A DNA stretch of 64,000 bases, taken from contig NW_026974141.1 of NCBI RefSeq assembly GCF_037042905.1, positions 4,890,001 through 4,954,000 on the forward strand, in the 5' to 3' direction. The notes beneath the pieces are model-generated. The model had not been told where the DNA came from. It ran no database searches and saw only the letters and a list, made by a program, of their open reading frames with translations. Both the position numbers and the translations under genes were made by a program. The DNA is from Lytechinus pictus (lineage: Eukaryota > Echinodermata > Echinoidea > Temnopleuroida > Toxopneustidae). Below are positions 1-10,953 of the stretch, piece by piece; within the stretch, counting starts at the first letter, position 1; every line of letters starts with the position of its first letter.

Positions 1-1115
1 AAAAATTCTGAAAACCACATTTCTATCATGTCCGTCCGTGATATGGCACATTTAGTGGCTACCTATGTTTGTAGGTAACCATGGCAACAAACTTTTTTCA
101 TCATTCAGCATATTTTGTCCTACCCTTCACTATAAAACACAAAGGAACCATGTTCATCTTATTCCTAATTTGTTACAAGCCTTCAAAGTTTTCAAAATCT
201 ATCAAATGTCCGTCCGTGATGAACCGATCACGCTCATATCAGTGTCATAATTTTTTCTACAGAAAATTTGCACAATGTCTTTTGTAAACAAAGAGAAGCA
301 CAGCAAATTTTCAAGAAAACATTGAATGCATGAATATCCTATACATCATAGCTAGAAAATATTTTGAACAAGCATGCATAATGGATGTTGACATGAATTG
401 GCTAGGTCTGATTTTTCACTTTTATGTGATTGGTGACATCACAAGGAGCAAGTTTCCACTTGGTGACAGATTTCGAAAAGTCGTCTTGACCATATTAGGC
501 GTCAAAATGGGGTCAATAGGGGTCAACTTTTGAAATTGCCCCAATTCTGCCGAGTGACACATCAAATTGTTTGTCTTGTTGTACTGTACAAGAAAGTGTA
601 CACAACCATATACTCTTGACCTCCAGTAAAAAAAGTTATGACCAGAAATGTCAAAAGGTCAACAAACTTTCGGTGAACGGCAAATTACACTGAAGGTGTT
701 AAGAAAGCTCATTTTTCGTGTTTTTATGCATGATTAGTGCCAATGTCCCCAACAGCAAAGCTGAGTATGATCGGTTTAAGGGTAACATAGGGGTGATTTT
801 TTTTAATAGATTTTTTTCTATCAAAAATGCTTTTAAAATAACCTGTGATATCTCATTTTTCTAATACTCCACTATCATGAAGATTGATGATTCCGAAAGT
901 ACTGGAATATACCATTCCATTCATCGGGTGCTGTTGCCATTCATAACGGACAGAAACTTTAACTCAAATTCAATTAACTTTAGTTTTATAGTTTTCTAAA
1001 TAACTCCAATTTTGTTTGAATGTTCTTGCACTCTGAACATTAATCTATCATCCAACATAAATAAGTGGAACAAATAAAAAAAAAATTGGGAAATTATTTT
1101 TTTTTTGGTAGGTGT
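1..1115. other. AT-rich non-coding stretch
   Basis: No coding region, RNA gene or complete mobile element is visible here. Open frames are under 70 codons and lack splice context or recognisable motifs. Part of the stretch (about 248-370) resembles the interior of the 259-bp inverted-repeat element at 26411-26669: both share runs such as AGAAAATTTGC, followed by similar A-rich sequence. The window therefore probably opens inside or beside a decayed relative of that element. Confidence 0.6.
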
Positions 1116-1119
1116 TTAA

Positions 1120-1720
1120 AGGTCAAGTCCACCTCAGAAAAAAATTGATTTGAATCAATAGAGAAAAATCAGACAAGCACAATGCTGAAAATTTTATCAA
1201 AATCGGATGTAAAATAAGAAAGTTATGACATTTCAAAGTTTCGCTTATTTTTAACAAAATATGAACGAGCCAGTTACATCCAAATGAGAGAGTCGATGAT
1301 GTCATTCACTCACTATTTCTTTTGTTTTTTATTGTTTGAATTATACAATATTTCAATTTTTACGAATTTGATGATTAGGACCTCCTTACCTCCTTGCCTG
1401 AAGCACAAAATGTTAAAATAATGGAATTCCACGTGTTCAGGGAGGAATGAAACTTCATTTCACATGACAATGACGAGAAAATCAAAATAGTTCATGTTTC
1501 ATATAATAAAATACAGAAGAAATAGTGAGTGATGTCATCAGTTCCCTCGTTTGCATACCGACCGAGATGTGCATATAACTGTTTTATGAAATGAAGCGAA
1601 ACTTTAAAATGTCATAACATTCTTATTTTACATCCGATTTTGATGAAATTTTCAGTGTTATGCTTGTTGAATTTTTCTCTTTTTATTCAAATCAAGTTTT
1701 TGTTGGGGTGGACTTGTCCT
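1120..1720. mobile_element. TTAA-flanked MITE (AGGWCAAGTCCACC ends)
   Basis: A 601-bp non-autonomous DNA element. Its ends are imperfect inverted repeats (AGGTCAAGTCCACC on the left, complement of AGGACAAGTCCACC on the right). It is flanked by TTAA at 1116-1119 and 1721-1724, as expected for piggyBac or Kolobok-type insertion. The two arms continue as a long imperfect inverted repeat (ATCGGATGTAAAATAAGAA and its complement). No transposase is encoded. Other copies lie at 48980-49530 and 13483-13812. Confidence 0.85.
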
Positions 1721-1724
1721 TTAA

Positions 1725-2680
1725 CTTTTTATTTTCAAGTCTTGCGCAACTTTTGAGTCCAATTTTGCTTCACCCGGGTACGTGGTTCCGAAATTAAACA
1801 TTAAATATGTAAGTGCATGTCAGACCAAAAATTGCTCAAAAATGTGATTTTGTGTACAAAGTCAATGCAAAATGTGTTTTCAACCAAAAATCATTAATGT
1901 ATGATTATTTTTAGTTTTGCTGGTCTAAATGTATTTATTTTATGCTTTTTATGATCTCAGAAGAGTCCCCAACAAATTTCATTGAAAAAACAATGAAAAA
2001 CAAAGGTAAAAACAAAGAAAATCTCAGCCAATGTCACGAAATCTATCGTGACCTATCTATTTTCATTGTTGTAATTTTCATTGTCGTTATTGATGTAGAT
2101 TTTATAATGTAGTGTAGTTTAATTCAATAGGATACCCTATTCAAAGTTAGCATAATAATGAATGAATTAAAATTCATTGTAATTAAATAATTCTTCTACT
2201 TAATAATGTAAAGTGTTTAGAGATTTTTATATTATGCACTATATATATTAATATATATATATACACATTATTATTTTTATAAAATGTTTCTGAAACATAC
2301 CTAAATGATTCTGGAATCGTTGCTGTTATAAAACAAATCATTCTAGTCTGGCAGCATCAACCTCCACGTCTAATCCTTGTTCACACTCTCGTGATGACTG
2401 CTGAAAAGGGTGGCAACATAAACATTGACACTGGTAGTGATTTACTGTCGTGTTTATTCTGCAAAACTGTTTAACTAGTATTCTTAAACCATGGACCATG
2501 GTACAATCTAGCGTGAAACATGCCATTTTGCCTTTGAGTTTCCTGGTTTATATAAACTTGAGCAGGAGTTGATAGAAGTCACCATGGTTACGATCATGGT
2601 TGTTGTGATAATCATTTTATGGCTAAGTTATAGGGCCATGATAGTTTTAATGCCTTCCTTCTTACTTCATTAATAGGAGT
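1725..2680. other. Non-coding, nothing recognised
   Basis: AT-rich sequence with a short TA-dinucleotide run near 2240-2265. No supported gene, RNA or element boundary is visible. Confidence 0.6.
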
Positions 2681-2683
2681 TTA

Positions 2684-3074
2684 TACCCCTTTCATAAACC
2701 CAATAAAACATATCCTCCAATTAGCCGCCTAAGAGTAATGCGGATAATTCAATAAAAATTGCGTTCACAAACTCCATAAATTATTTTTACGAGCGCCCGT
2801 CCTGAAAAAGGCGGATAATCGTCATGACAACTGGACACGCCCCCTCCAATGCGGTTGTGTTGGAAAAGGGTGACCTTGTGACCGCACCATGGCAATTATC
2901 CGCATTATTTGGAAATACGTTCATAAACCCAAAATCTTGTCCCGATGCCGCTATTATGCGGATAATAGCAGCATCAGAATAATGCGGATAACTCTTGTCC
3001 TCCTCTGATTTTACGACCAAATTATGCTGCTATTAGCCGCATAATTGTGTTTTATTGGGTTTATGAAAGGGGTA
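2684..3074. mobile_element. Harbinger-like MITE, TTA target duplication
   Basis: A 391-bp element with inverted termini TACCCCTTTCATAAACCC ... GGGTTTATGAAAGGGGTA, flanked by TTA on both sides (2681-2683 and 3075-3077). A 3-bp TWA duplication is typical of the PIF/Harbinger superfamily. The interior holds at least six copies of a TGCGGATAA motif in both orientations, possibly subterminal transposase-binding repeats. There is no transposase ORF; the 77-codon frame on the minus strand is a by-product of the repeats. Confidence 0.8.
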
Positions 3075-3077
3075 TTA

Positions 3078-3653
3078 GTGTCAGTTTTTGCTGATTTTGT
3101 AATCATAGCGAACATTTATGATAAATTTAAGTTGAGGAATGTGCTTATCTTCACTTAAATTTCACAATCGAAGACGATCCGTGAAATAAAAATTTTCTTT
3201 GTCAGTTTTATCTCTTTTTACCAATCATGCAACATTGAATTAAAATCAACAGTGAACAAGAGTGTGAATGTCACTTCTTTGAGACTGTAACATTTTTAAT
3301 TGATGATAAATTATATTTTACTTGTAAAAGATAATAACATACAGCGAAGAATCATGAATGCATTTAAAAAAAAAAGAAAATCATTGCTGGGACAAGGAAT
3401 TCATACGCAACTGTATGCAATGCTAAGAATAAACCCTACGCAGGGACTATGCCGACCCATTGGTTGTCTTCTGTCATGAGTACGCACAAAATTCTACAAA
3501 ACTCTACGCAGATTCCGGTGTGAAACCCCCTTATGGGGGAAAAAGAAATAAGAATGTTCACTTCAATTCAGCATTTATTTCCAAATTCATTAAAAAGAAC
3601 AAATTGAATTGAATTGAAAAAAATAAGAATGTCTAGCAATACCTTAAGGCGAC
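3078..3653. other. Non-coding, nothing recognised
   Basis: AT-rich spacer between two MITEs. No open frame with coding character and no repeat boundary could be supported. Confidence 0.6.
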
Positions 3654-3656
3654 CGC

Positions 3657-4036
3657 ACACCTTACGATTGGTCTGCGACCCGAGTTTGGAATAAAACGTA
3701 GTAAAATTTGATGCTAATATTGAGACATTGAATATCTTACTGTGCAATGTTCTCAATCATCAAAAGAATTCCTATGTTCAAATTTGTGAATATGCTATCA
3801 TCCTTCTTAGAATAAACGCGAATTTAATATCTAGTCGTAGACATAGCAGTCGCACGATTGGCTACGATTTTAAACTAATTTGGCCTTTACTCCAAAATAA
3901 AGGCTTGTAACCTTTCAAAATGGTTATATTAGTATTCTATCAATTAATTTTAATCTCAAATAAAATATGTTCCATTCACATTTTCAGAAAATGAGCAAAA
4001 TCGGATGGCGAACAGTCGTAAGGTGTGTGGTGGCCT
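3657..4036. mobile_element. Harbinger-like MITE (AGGCGACCGC ends), TTA duplication
   Basis: A 380-bp element. The left end AGGCGACCGCACACCTTACGA pairs with the complement of the right end (TCGTAAGGTGTGTGGTGGCCT). Both flanks are TTA (3654-3656, 4037-4039), fitting the TWA preference of PIF/Harbinger elements. A second internal stretch (GTCGCACGATTGGCTACGAT near 3850) echoes the terminal sequence. It encodes nothing recognisable. Confidence 0.8.
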
Positions 4037-4039
4037 TTA

Positions 4040-5094
4040 TAGGGTGAAAAATAGTAAAAGAAAATGAAACCCTCATGACAAGGGATATGAAGAAGTTAAT
4101 GTTAGGCGTTCTTTTTTTAAGGAAAAAAAAAAATTAGCTTCAGTCTGCTAATGATTTCATTTATAAACAACCCTGTAAAACACAATTACCCAAGAGCCCA
4201 TTACACATCACCAATAGCACACAGATGTCCAAAATGGAGGCTAGCCTTAGTAATCCAGCTTCCCCTGGTAGAAAAGTTGCTTACATGATTCCAATTATTC
4301 TCTGTTTCCTTGAAAATGGAGCTCTGATTAATCTCCAACATCTGTACTTGTTTAAAAATTGGATGCTTCCTGGATTGGTTAAAAAAGAAGTCAAATTATT
4401 ATAATTCAATTTCATATGAATGTAACAATTATATTTGATGACTCAGAAAGGAATGCCAGAAATAATCCAAGAGTCGCCGATAAGTTATTTTGTGTATTTT
4501 TCCGGATATTCACTGGATTTGGGCCTTTGTTCAATATGCTCTCGGTACCAAACAGGCAATAGATGCGGACAAAATATGCATTTTTGATGCTTCACTAAAA
4601 CCATGAACCTGTCATAGATGGACATTCAAAGCTCTCATTTCTATGATCGAATGAGATCTTGCACCTACATGTAGTAATTATGTGCATCCTATTGACAAAA
4701 TGCAGATGTTTTGACATTGAAGCAAATACCAAGCTATAAATTTGATTAATAGATCACCATATTGCCTCTACATGTATCTGAAAATATATACATTTTCCAA
4801 AATAAAACACATGGAATAAGATGACCAAAGGTAAAAGATTTCATCTTCTGCGCATATATTTTGTGAAATTTCAATGTCTAATCACGAACTGCTTCTTTCA
4901 ACTAATGGCCTAATTAACGATGTAACACAGTCGAACCAAAGTAGACAAATATGATGAGAATGTTATTCAGAGAACAATGTCAGTCAAAAGTTCATGAATT
5001 ACTCATCAATGAGAGTTCATCTCTAAAAGGTCCATGCTAAAACAATCTTATATTATTAATAAGTGACACAGTTCTCACAACAACTTTTTCCTAG
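4040..5094. other. Non-coding, with one 59-codon open frame
   Basis: Mostly AT-rich spacer. One plus-strand frame at 4225-4404 (59 codons from ATG) has a polar N-terminus followed by a hydrophobic stretch. It has no homology I recognise and no splice context, so I do not call it a gene. Confidence 0.5.
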
Positions 5095-5718
5095 ATCAAC
5101 TTCTGTCAAAAATGGATGTCAGGACATTCCGAATTCAACTTGAAAAGGAAGCCCAGGAAGCAGTTGGTAAATATTATCTACTTTGCTTATATTCATTAAT
5201 TTCAATGAAAATCTGAGTTTGAATAAGCAAAGCCAACATAGATTTTCACTAAACTGATAATAACTTACACTAACTATGGCCATTTAAGGGTCAAGTGTTT
5301 GGGATTTGAAATTGCATTGTCTGACCCTGACTAATGACTCTCTAAATTCAAGAAAGGACTGCTAAATCTAAAAATAAAGAAATTAGTGAAAACTTCACCA
5401 AAAAAGAACAGAAGTATTAAATAGTCGCTGTACTTTCATGTCAAATGACACTACTAATGACTACTATTTACCAAACCCTTGAACAGGCTTTATTAGTAAA
5501 TAAATTGTTTTACAAATAATGACAGAAAATCTTTGATTTAAACCTTCCTCTGAATTTTATTCCCCTCAAATTTGATTCATTTTATATTGAGCAATACATT
5601 ACTGTTTGAATTTTGATTTACACGTTTGCTTACATTCTCTACAGAGAAGTACAACGAAGAAGAAAGCGAGAGCTTGGAGCAAGTTGTGAGGCCCATTAGA
5701 AACACTTTGCTAGTGGAG
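5095..5718 (+). CDS. Candidate two-exon gene fragment, unknown product
   Basis: Two short blocks look like joined coding exons. Block 1 (5095-5166) follows a pyrimidine-rich acceptor ending CCTAG and stops at a donor GTAAAT; it holds an ATG at 5112. Block 2 (5645-5718) follows CTCTACAG and can end at GTAGAA. The phases match: block 1 ends one base into a codon and block 2 supplies the other two. The joined frame stays open and encodes a charged, glutamate-rich, probably helical peptide (LEKEAQEAV then EKYNEEESESLEQ). If the second donor is not used, the frame ends at a TAA at 5779-5781. I do not recognise the protein. Splice sites and phase are seen directly; that it is a gene is inference. 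Confidence 0.3.
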
Positions 5719-6019
5719 GTAGAACTCCAAAATGCTGGAAGGGGGTGGGGATTTGCAGCACCCTTCTTTTGTCAGAAGTAAAGAACGCAAAAACTGTCAA
5801 CAAAAAGTTAGAAATTAAGGTATATCAGAATAAAATACTTCACCTTTTTTGTTTTACGCAACACTTAATTCCATGTTCTCCCATTATCCTTGTTAAGGCC
5901 ATGCGTTTTATGTTAGGCCCGCAAATAGGTGGTATCGTTACATTTGCGCGACAAGCACAGAAGTGATTAGTGGTATAAAACTTGAAATACATGTGCTACA
6001 TGGGTATATTTGGTATTAC

Positions 6020-6215
6020 ATTAAAGGAAATATTTATAGCTTAATAAATATAGAGTAGAAGTCACTGAGCAAAATGCCGAAATTTCATCAAAATCCGATA
6101 ACAAATAACAAAGTTATTGAATTTTAAAGTTTAGCAATATTTTGTGAAAACAGTCGTCATGAATATTCATTAGGTGGGCTGATGATGTCACATCCCCACT
6201 TGTTCTTTTGTATTT
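6020..6215. repeat. Half of a TTAA-MITE relative
   Basis: Starts TTAAAGG and contains the ATCAAAATCCGATAACAAATAA and TGATGATGTCACATC blocks, which recur in inverted orientation at 24785-24980. The layout (ACTGAGCAAAATGCC, ATCCGAT, GAATATTCAT, AGGTGGGCTGATG) matches one arm of the AAGTCCACC MITE family. The opposite terminus is missing or too diverged to see. Confidence 0.55.
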
Positions 6216-7140
6216 TATTATATATGATATTAGGTTTATTCAATGTTTTCCTCCAAGAACTAGAAAAATTGGATTGACAACTGATTTAGTGCATTAGATA
6301 TTTATTGCTGCAACTTATTTCATTATAACTAAGGGAGACATATTATTCACACAAGTATGAAAAAATGAGAAAATTATGATTTTATGTAAGGGAGCTTGTC
6401 AAAAGTCCATGCACCGTTCTATACCGTCTTTACTGCATCCGGGTTTTCGCTTCGGCTTTCCTGCCCAACGTTCCCTTCTCTTCAAAGGAACGGCCGCCAT
6501 CAAAGGCCCATTGATGCCACCGTTCTTTTGTTCGTCTTTCCTGCAAGTCTTAATTTCTGTCGAAAAACCGGAGAATCTATTCCAAATAGCTCCCTCTACG
6601 ACCAAAACAAAGGCGTGCCTTCATATTTATTGTCGGATCGGAGAGTTCGGGTCACTGTTCTGAACTATGGTTCGCATCTATAATGGAAGTTCGGGTGCAT
6701 TCATAAAGCCACAGTAGCTTAATCAAAAATCACGCACGTGTCATAAATCGTTACTGATCTTTCGAATTTGCTGCAATAACCATGAAAACCTCCTTTTTCG
6801 CATTGGAAGAGGGTCAATTCATGATGTTTTAGGTGGGAAAATAAGATTCCATACATTTTCGTTTCGTAGGCCCAAGCCATTCGTACAATTCACGTCAACT
6901 TGGAATATTTATTATTACTCGCATCTGAAACAAGTGTCGGGAGCCCCCCCCCCCCCAAAAAAAAAATAAATAAATAAATAAAGCGAAGGAAATGGAAAGA
7001 TGAAATGAATATGACCGGAACAGCTTGGCACTATAAGGCATAGATAGATCAAAGATTTATTAGAAACTGTTAAAAATGGTTTGTTCAATTTTTGGACGGG
7101 CAACCATTTCCCCAGGATAACATAATTATTGTCTCTTAAT
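6216..7140. other. Non-coding; GC-richer patch and homopolymers
   Basis: A patch at about 6376-6680 is GC-richer and open in several frames on both strands (about 95 codons), but the frames have no recognisable motifs or splice borders. Homopolymer runs of C and A lie at about 6943-6966. No gene is called. Confidence 0.5.
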
Positions 7141-7550
7141 TTTCTTTATCTCCTTGTTTTAAAGAAGCGGGACCAAAAGAGAAGATGAAACGAGGAAGAA
7201 GAAAACTAAGGATAGGGAGAGAAAAGGAAGGGGAAACAGAGAGAAAATAAGAAAAAAACATTGGGATGGAGGAAGAGGAAGGGTGAAAAAAATATGGAGG
7301 AAAAACAGTTGAAAGAGAAAAAAAAATTGGAAATTTGAGAGGGGGAGAAATTTAGGATCGAATCAACGGGAGAGGGGGGACAAATTGGAATATGGAAATG
7401 GATAGAGACAGAAAATAAGGGGAAAGAAGAAGAGAGATCTGGTGGACGATGGAGGGGGGGGGGGGGAGAAATAAAGGGGAAAAAGGGAAAGAGTGAAAGG
7501 GGAACAGAGGGGAAGACATGCAGTGGCGGAGGCTGGATCCGCCCCTGATT
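7141..7550. repeat. Long purine-rich tract
   Basis: Roughly 350 bp composed almost entirely of A and G on the plus strand, with several G-runs (a long one near 7454-7466). It ends at a phrase near 7520-7550 (GTGGCGGAGGCTGGATCC, then CGCCCCTGA) that resembles the borders of the palindrome-array element at 19366-20727. This is simple-sequence DNA that could adopt triplex or G-rich structures; no gene is present. Confidence 0.7.
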
Positions 7551-8200
7551 TAGATTTACATTTTATTTACCCCATCGATCCCCTCTCGGGGTATGAGAGT
7601 ACATATAAACAACTTATAACAGACTAAAGTATGTAACTTCATTTAATTGGTTTAACTTATTAAACGTAATGTTCGGAATTGAAGATGAATACCAAATGTG
7701 GTAACGATCTGAAAATTAGTTCGATCAGAATCCAATGAAATTTACCAACGGAGTGTTTGTTTGTATAAATGAAAAATATTTGCCAAATAGCCCTGTGAAA
7801 GAAAATCGTGCTGAGAAATGAGCGATATAAGCACGGAATTCCATCAAGTGTCAGGTATTTTTCGAGGCAATATTATAATACACTGTCCCACGTATGCTTT
7901 TCTGTTTTAGTCATCATCAGAATTATCGATATTGAGCGGCGATTTCATTATTCTACAAAAATAAGTGTATATTAATGTACTAGATCTAGATTTATGATTA
8001 ATATTTCGTATCGAAATCGTCATGTAATCATATTTGAAATTGCGTCTGATACTTTGTGCTGTACATGGTCTATGACCTCTCATAATTATCGATATCGTCA
8101 TCACCGCTGTTACAATCGCAATCATCTTCATTTCTCTATTATAAGTATTATCTTCATAAACATTTCTATTATTTCATTATAATTTTATCTTCATAAATCG
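7551..8200. other. Non-coding, nothing recognised
   Basis: Spacer DNA. Two overlapping opposite-strand frames of 62-74 codons near 7907-8182 are rich in Ile, Ser and His and show no motif, so they are treated as chance. Confidence 0.6.
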
Positions 8201-8345
8201 GTGAGGTGGGAGAAGGAGGAGGAGAAGAAGAATTACCAAGGAGAAGCAGACGTACATGTAGAATGGGGGAGCAGTAAAAAGGGATGAGAATAATAATGAG
8301 AGATGAGGAAGAATACGAAGAGGAAAAAGGAAGATAAAGAAAAAG
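8201..8345. repeat. GA-rich low-complexity tract
   Basis: Purine-rich simple sequence made of GGAG, AGAAG and GAGGA units. No coding potential. Confidence 0.65.
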
Positions 8346-9130
8346 CTTATCAGTATATTACATCATCTGATCAAGTTTTTATTCTCATCTCGATCGTTCT
8401 CTGCATGGGTAGTGTTTAATTTATTGTTCTAATTGTCATGTTAAAACTCTTCGATTAACTTTGGTAAATAATACGTAATTTTGTCTTTTGAATTTTGTCG
8501 AGTATTAACAAGCATTTTAAAATGTTTACAAAAGTGCAGTGGTCATCGGATTTTTTTCTTCAGATGTCATGAATCAAGCACCATTTCTCGATGATGTTCT
8601 ATTTTAGAAATAACCTTTTGAGCACCAAACGAAGTATGTTGCAATGTTATTCAGACCTACATCTTGAAGTCTGTCCCGATAGATGGTTTCCAATTAAAAA
8701 TACACAGACATTTTGATCGGTCGCCAAATCGCTGGAAAAAAAAGAATGTGTGAAAAGGGCTAAATTTTCCAATAAAACACATTTGATTTCATACCTATCA
8801 CATCACAATCGCTTTAGGGCCATGCTCATATAATCAAGGAGATATCATCTCCTTGATATTATATAGTACTCAGGAATGGAATGGTGACATAAACTTTTCT
8901 GACCGGGATTTACCAATATAATTATAAACTTAAAAGCTTTAAATCATCATCAAGAAGGAATATAAGCGGACACAATTCAGTTAAAAAAATAAGAATAAAC
9001 TAAATGGGAGGCTTACAAGTTGCACAAATTGTGTGTGATTTTTATTTCATCTAAAAGTATGTTTCTAGGTATTATTCATTGAATGTGTGACTTTCGTAAC
9101 TTTCAGTATGTTTATTTGTCATAATCACCA
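8346..9130. other. Non-coding, with a short perfect hairpin
   Basis: No gene. A 10-bp perfect stem (TCAAGGAGAT at 8834-8843 pairing with ATCTCCTTGA at 8847-8856, 3-nt loop) is extended by imperfect AT pairing on both sides. It could be the core of a very small foldback element or a chance hairpin. Confidence 0.5.
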
Positions 9131-9240
9131 AGGCTACCACTACCACATTCACCATCACCGCCACCGCCACCATCATCATCATCAGTTTTGATTATCATCA
9201 CTATCATCAGCAGCATCATTATCGTCAACAGCAAATCATC
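9131..9240. repeat. CAT/CAC trinucleotide microsatellite
   Basis: Imperfect runs of CAC, CAT and CAG triplets (for example CCGCCACCGCCACCATCATC). Simple-sequence repeat without a supported open frame. Confidence 0.75.
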
Positions 9241-10049
9241 TATGTCATTATCATAGTTATTGAAATTAGGATCATTTTTTGTAAGGAAATAATGAAAGGG
9301 AATGAAAGAAAGGTTGTAGCGGGAAGGGAAGGGGGGGGGGTTGAATTTGTTCTAAAGTAAAATCAATGTGAGTAGAATTAACTCTATGTTTTTATCTATA
9401 TTGCAGTGATGGTAAAAATCAGTACAATACTAGGATGCCCTGATGTTCAATAATTTAAACTTCAAATTTCAATACTTCACGGGTGAAGATATGGGGCCGT
9501 AAGCTTCAGGGTGATTATGTAGAATGATATTAACATTAGATCATTACTCTAAAATAGATGAAAGATAATTATTATTTATCATCTATATCAGGTTGTACAC
9601 AACTGGCTTACAGCAAAAGCAAATAGGGCCATGATATAGTCTTCTCCAGCAAGAGAATTTAACATTATTGACCTTTCAGGATTACTTGGCATTGATACTC
9701 ATCGAACTGTTCTTAGTCATTGCCCAGGCCTATGATCATGAAAAAGCAAGATCACTCACCCGTGTAGAGAATCATTGACAATGGCATGCTCAGCGGGTTC
9801 GCCACAGACAACAATGAATGGGAGAGGCGCTCAGAGAATAGTTCCCCATATCCGCTGTCGTGATTATTGTCATAATTTCAATAGATAAACCTATTTCAAA
9901 AGACCGTTGGCCCGTCCGATGGGGAATCTTTTGTACTATATAGTGTAATAAAGTACGTGTATACAGTAACTACCGTCCCGACTTCTTTCTTTCACCATCA
10001 TCGAGTAGCGATTAGCGTGTAAAATCGCATAAATTATCTCACAAAACGG
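9241..10049. other. Non-coding; shares a segment with 24.7 kb
   Basis: No gene seen. A segment around 9757-9830 contains ACAATGGCATGCTCAGCGGG, then TTCGCC; a near-copy occurs at about 24680-24750. This marks a dispersed repeat of unknown type. The GGGTTCGCC core faintly resembles a Pol III B box, but no A box is evident. Confidence 0.5.
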
Positions 10050-10310
10050 ATCTATTGTTCATGATTACCAGCATCACCATTATCATTACTATTACCTTTC
10101 ATATATTCTTAATTATATAAAATATAAAATTGATATTGGAGAACGATTGGAAATAGATACTGAATGAATGATGATGGTGATGATGATAACAGTGATGATG
10201 ATATAATGATAATTATAACTTTGAAGTGATATTAACGGACATGATAATACAAATAATAATATCAGTGATAATGTTGATGATTAAATGATAACAAATGAAG
10301 ATGATTGGTA
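10050..10310. repeat. GAT/ATC trinucleotide-rich repeat
   Basis: Interrupted ATC runs (about 10060-10100) followed by GAT/TGA runs (about 10165-10300). Simple-sequence DNA with no coding support. Confidence 0.65.
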
Positions 10311-10588
10311 TATTTTGCGGCAATGAACCATGTATAACTTGAGACGCGTTTTTCCTTTATCATGTTTGTTATAAAAGGTTTTCATATCATGATCCTGAAA
10401 TACATAGATTATATTTAGATTAAAAAGAATGAGAATGGATGGCCTTCATCTAATTTTGGAAAAGATTTCGCGGGTTGTCAAGTCCGACGCAGTATCAAAC
10501 ATGCTTGCATATCGAGGTCGATGCGATTTTTATATCGACATCATCCCCCAGAGTCTATCAAGTTATGAATTTGTGTGCATTTTCGCAA

Positions 10589-10615
10589 TTTTTTTTTTTT
10601 TTTTTTTTTTTTTTT
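10589..10615. repeat. 27-bp T homopolymer
   Basis: An uninterrupted T run immediately upstream of the LINE 5' region. It may be the target-site boundary of the LINE, or the A-tail of an unrelated minus-strand retroposon. Confidence 0.7.
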
Positions 10616-10953
10616 GGTTGCAGCACACTGCGGTGTAGCTCACTTTTAGCTCTCGACATTTGTGTTTTGTATTATGTTCATGTTTTGTTTGGTTGTACAT
10701 GATGTTAATGAATTGATTTATTGAGACACCAGGGACCTGGAGGACCAAATCTGTGAGTTTTGTGGACTGCGTCAGCAAGGAAATTTGAGATAAGTTTTTT
10801 ACCATGGAAGGACTACTTGATCGTGTATGAGAGAAGCCATGATTCAGTACATGCATGCACTACCTCTACACCAGCCTTTTGATGTCCACTCAACCATGAA
10901 CTTGAGTTCTAAATAACTTTTGTCATACATAAAGGAAGTTTTGAGCTCTTACA

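Noticed and set aside
8834-8856. Perfect hairpin considered as a terminator or microRNA precursor
   Set aside because: The stem is only 10 bp with a 3-nt loop, too short for a microRNA precursor, and rho-independent terminators are not relevant here.
9757-9830. Segment with GGGTTCGCC considered as a tRNA gene
   Set aside because: No cloverleaf can be drawn and the A box is missing; only a dispersed repeat shared with about 24.7 kb is supported.
9131-10310. Trinucleotide tracts considered as part of a His/Asp-rich coding exon
   Set aside because: No open frame extends beyond the repeats and there are no splice sites; microsatellites are the simpler explanation.
10429-10702. 69-75 codon plus-strand frames before the LINE
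   Set aside because: They run through the T homopolymer (poly-Phe) and have no motif; they are composition artefacts.
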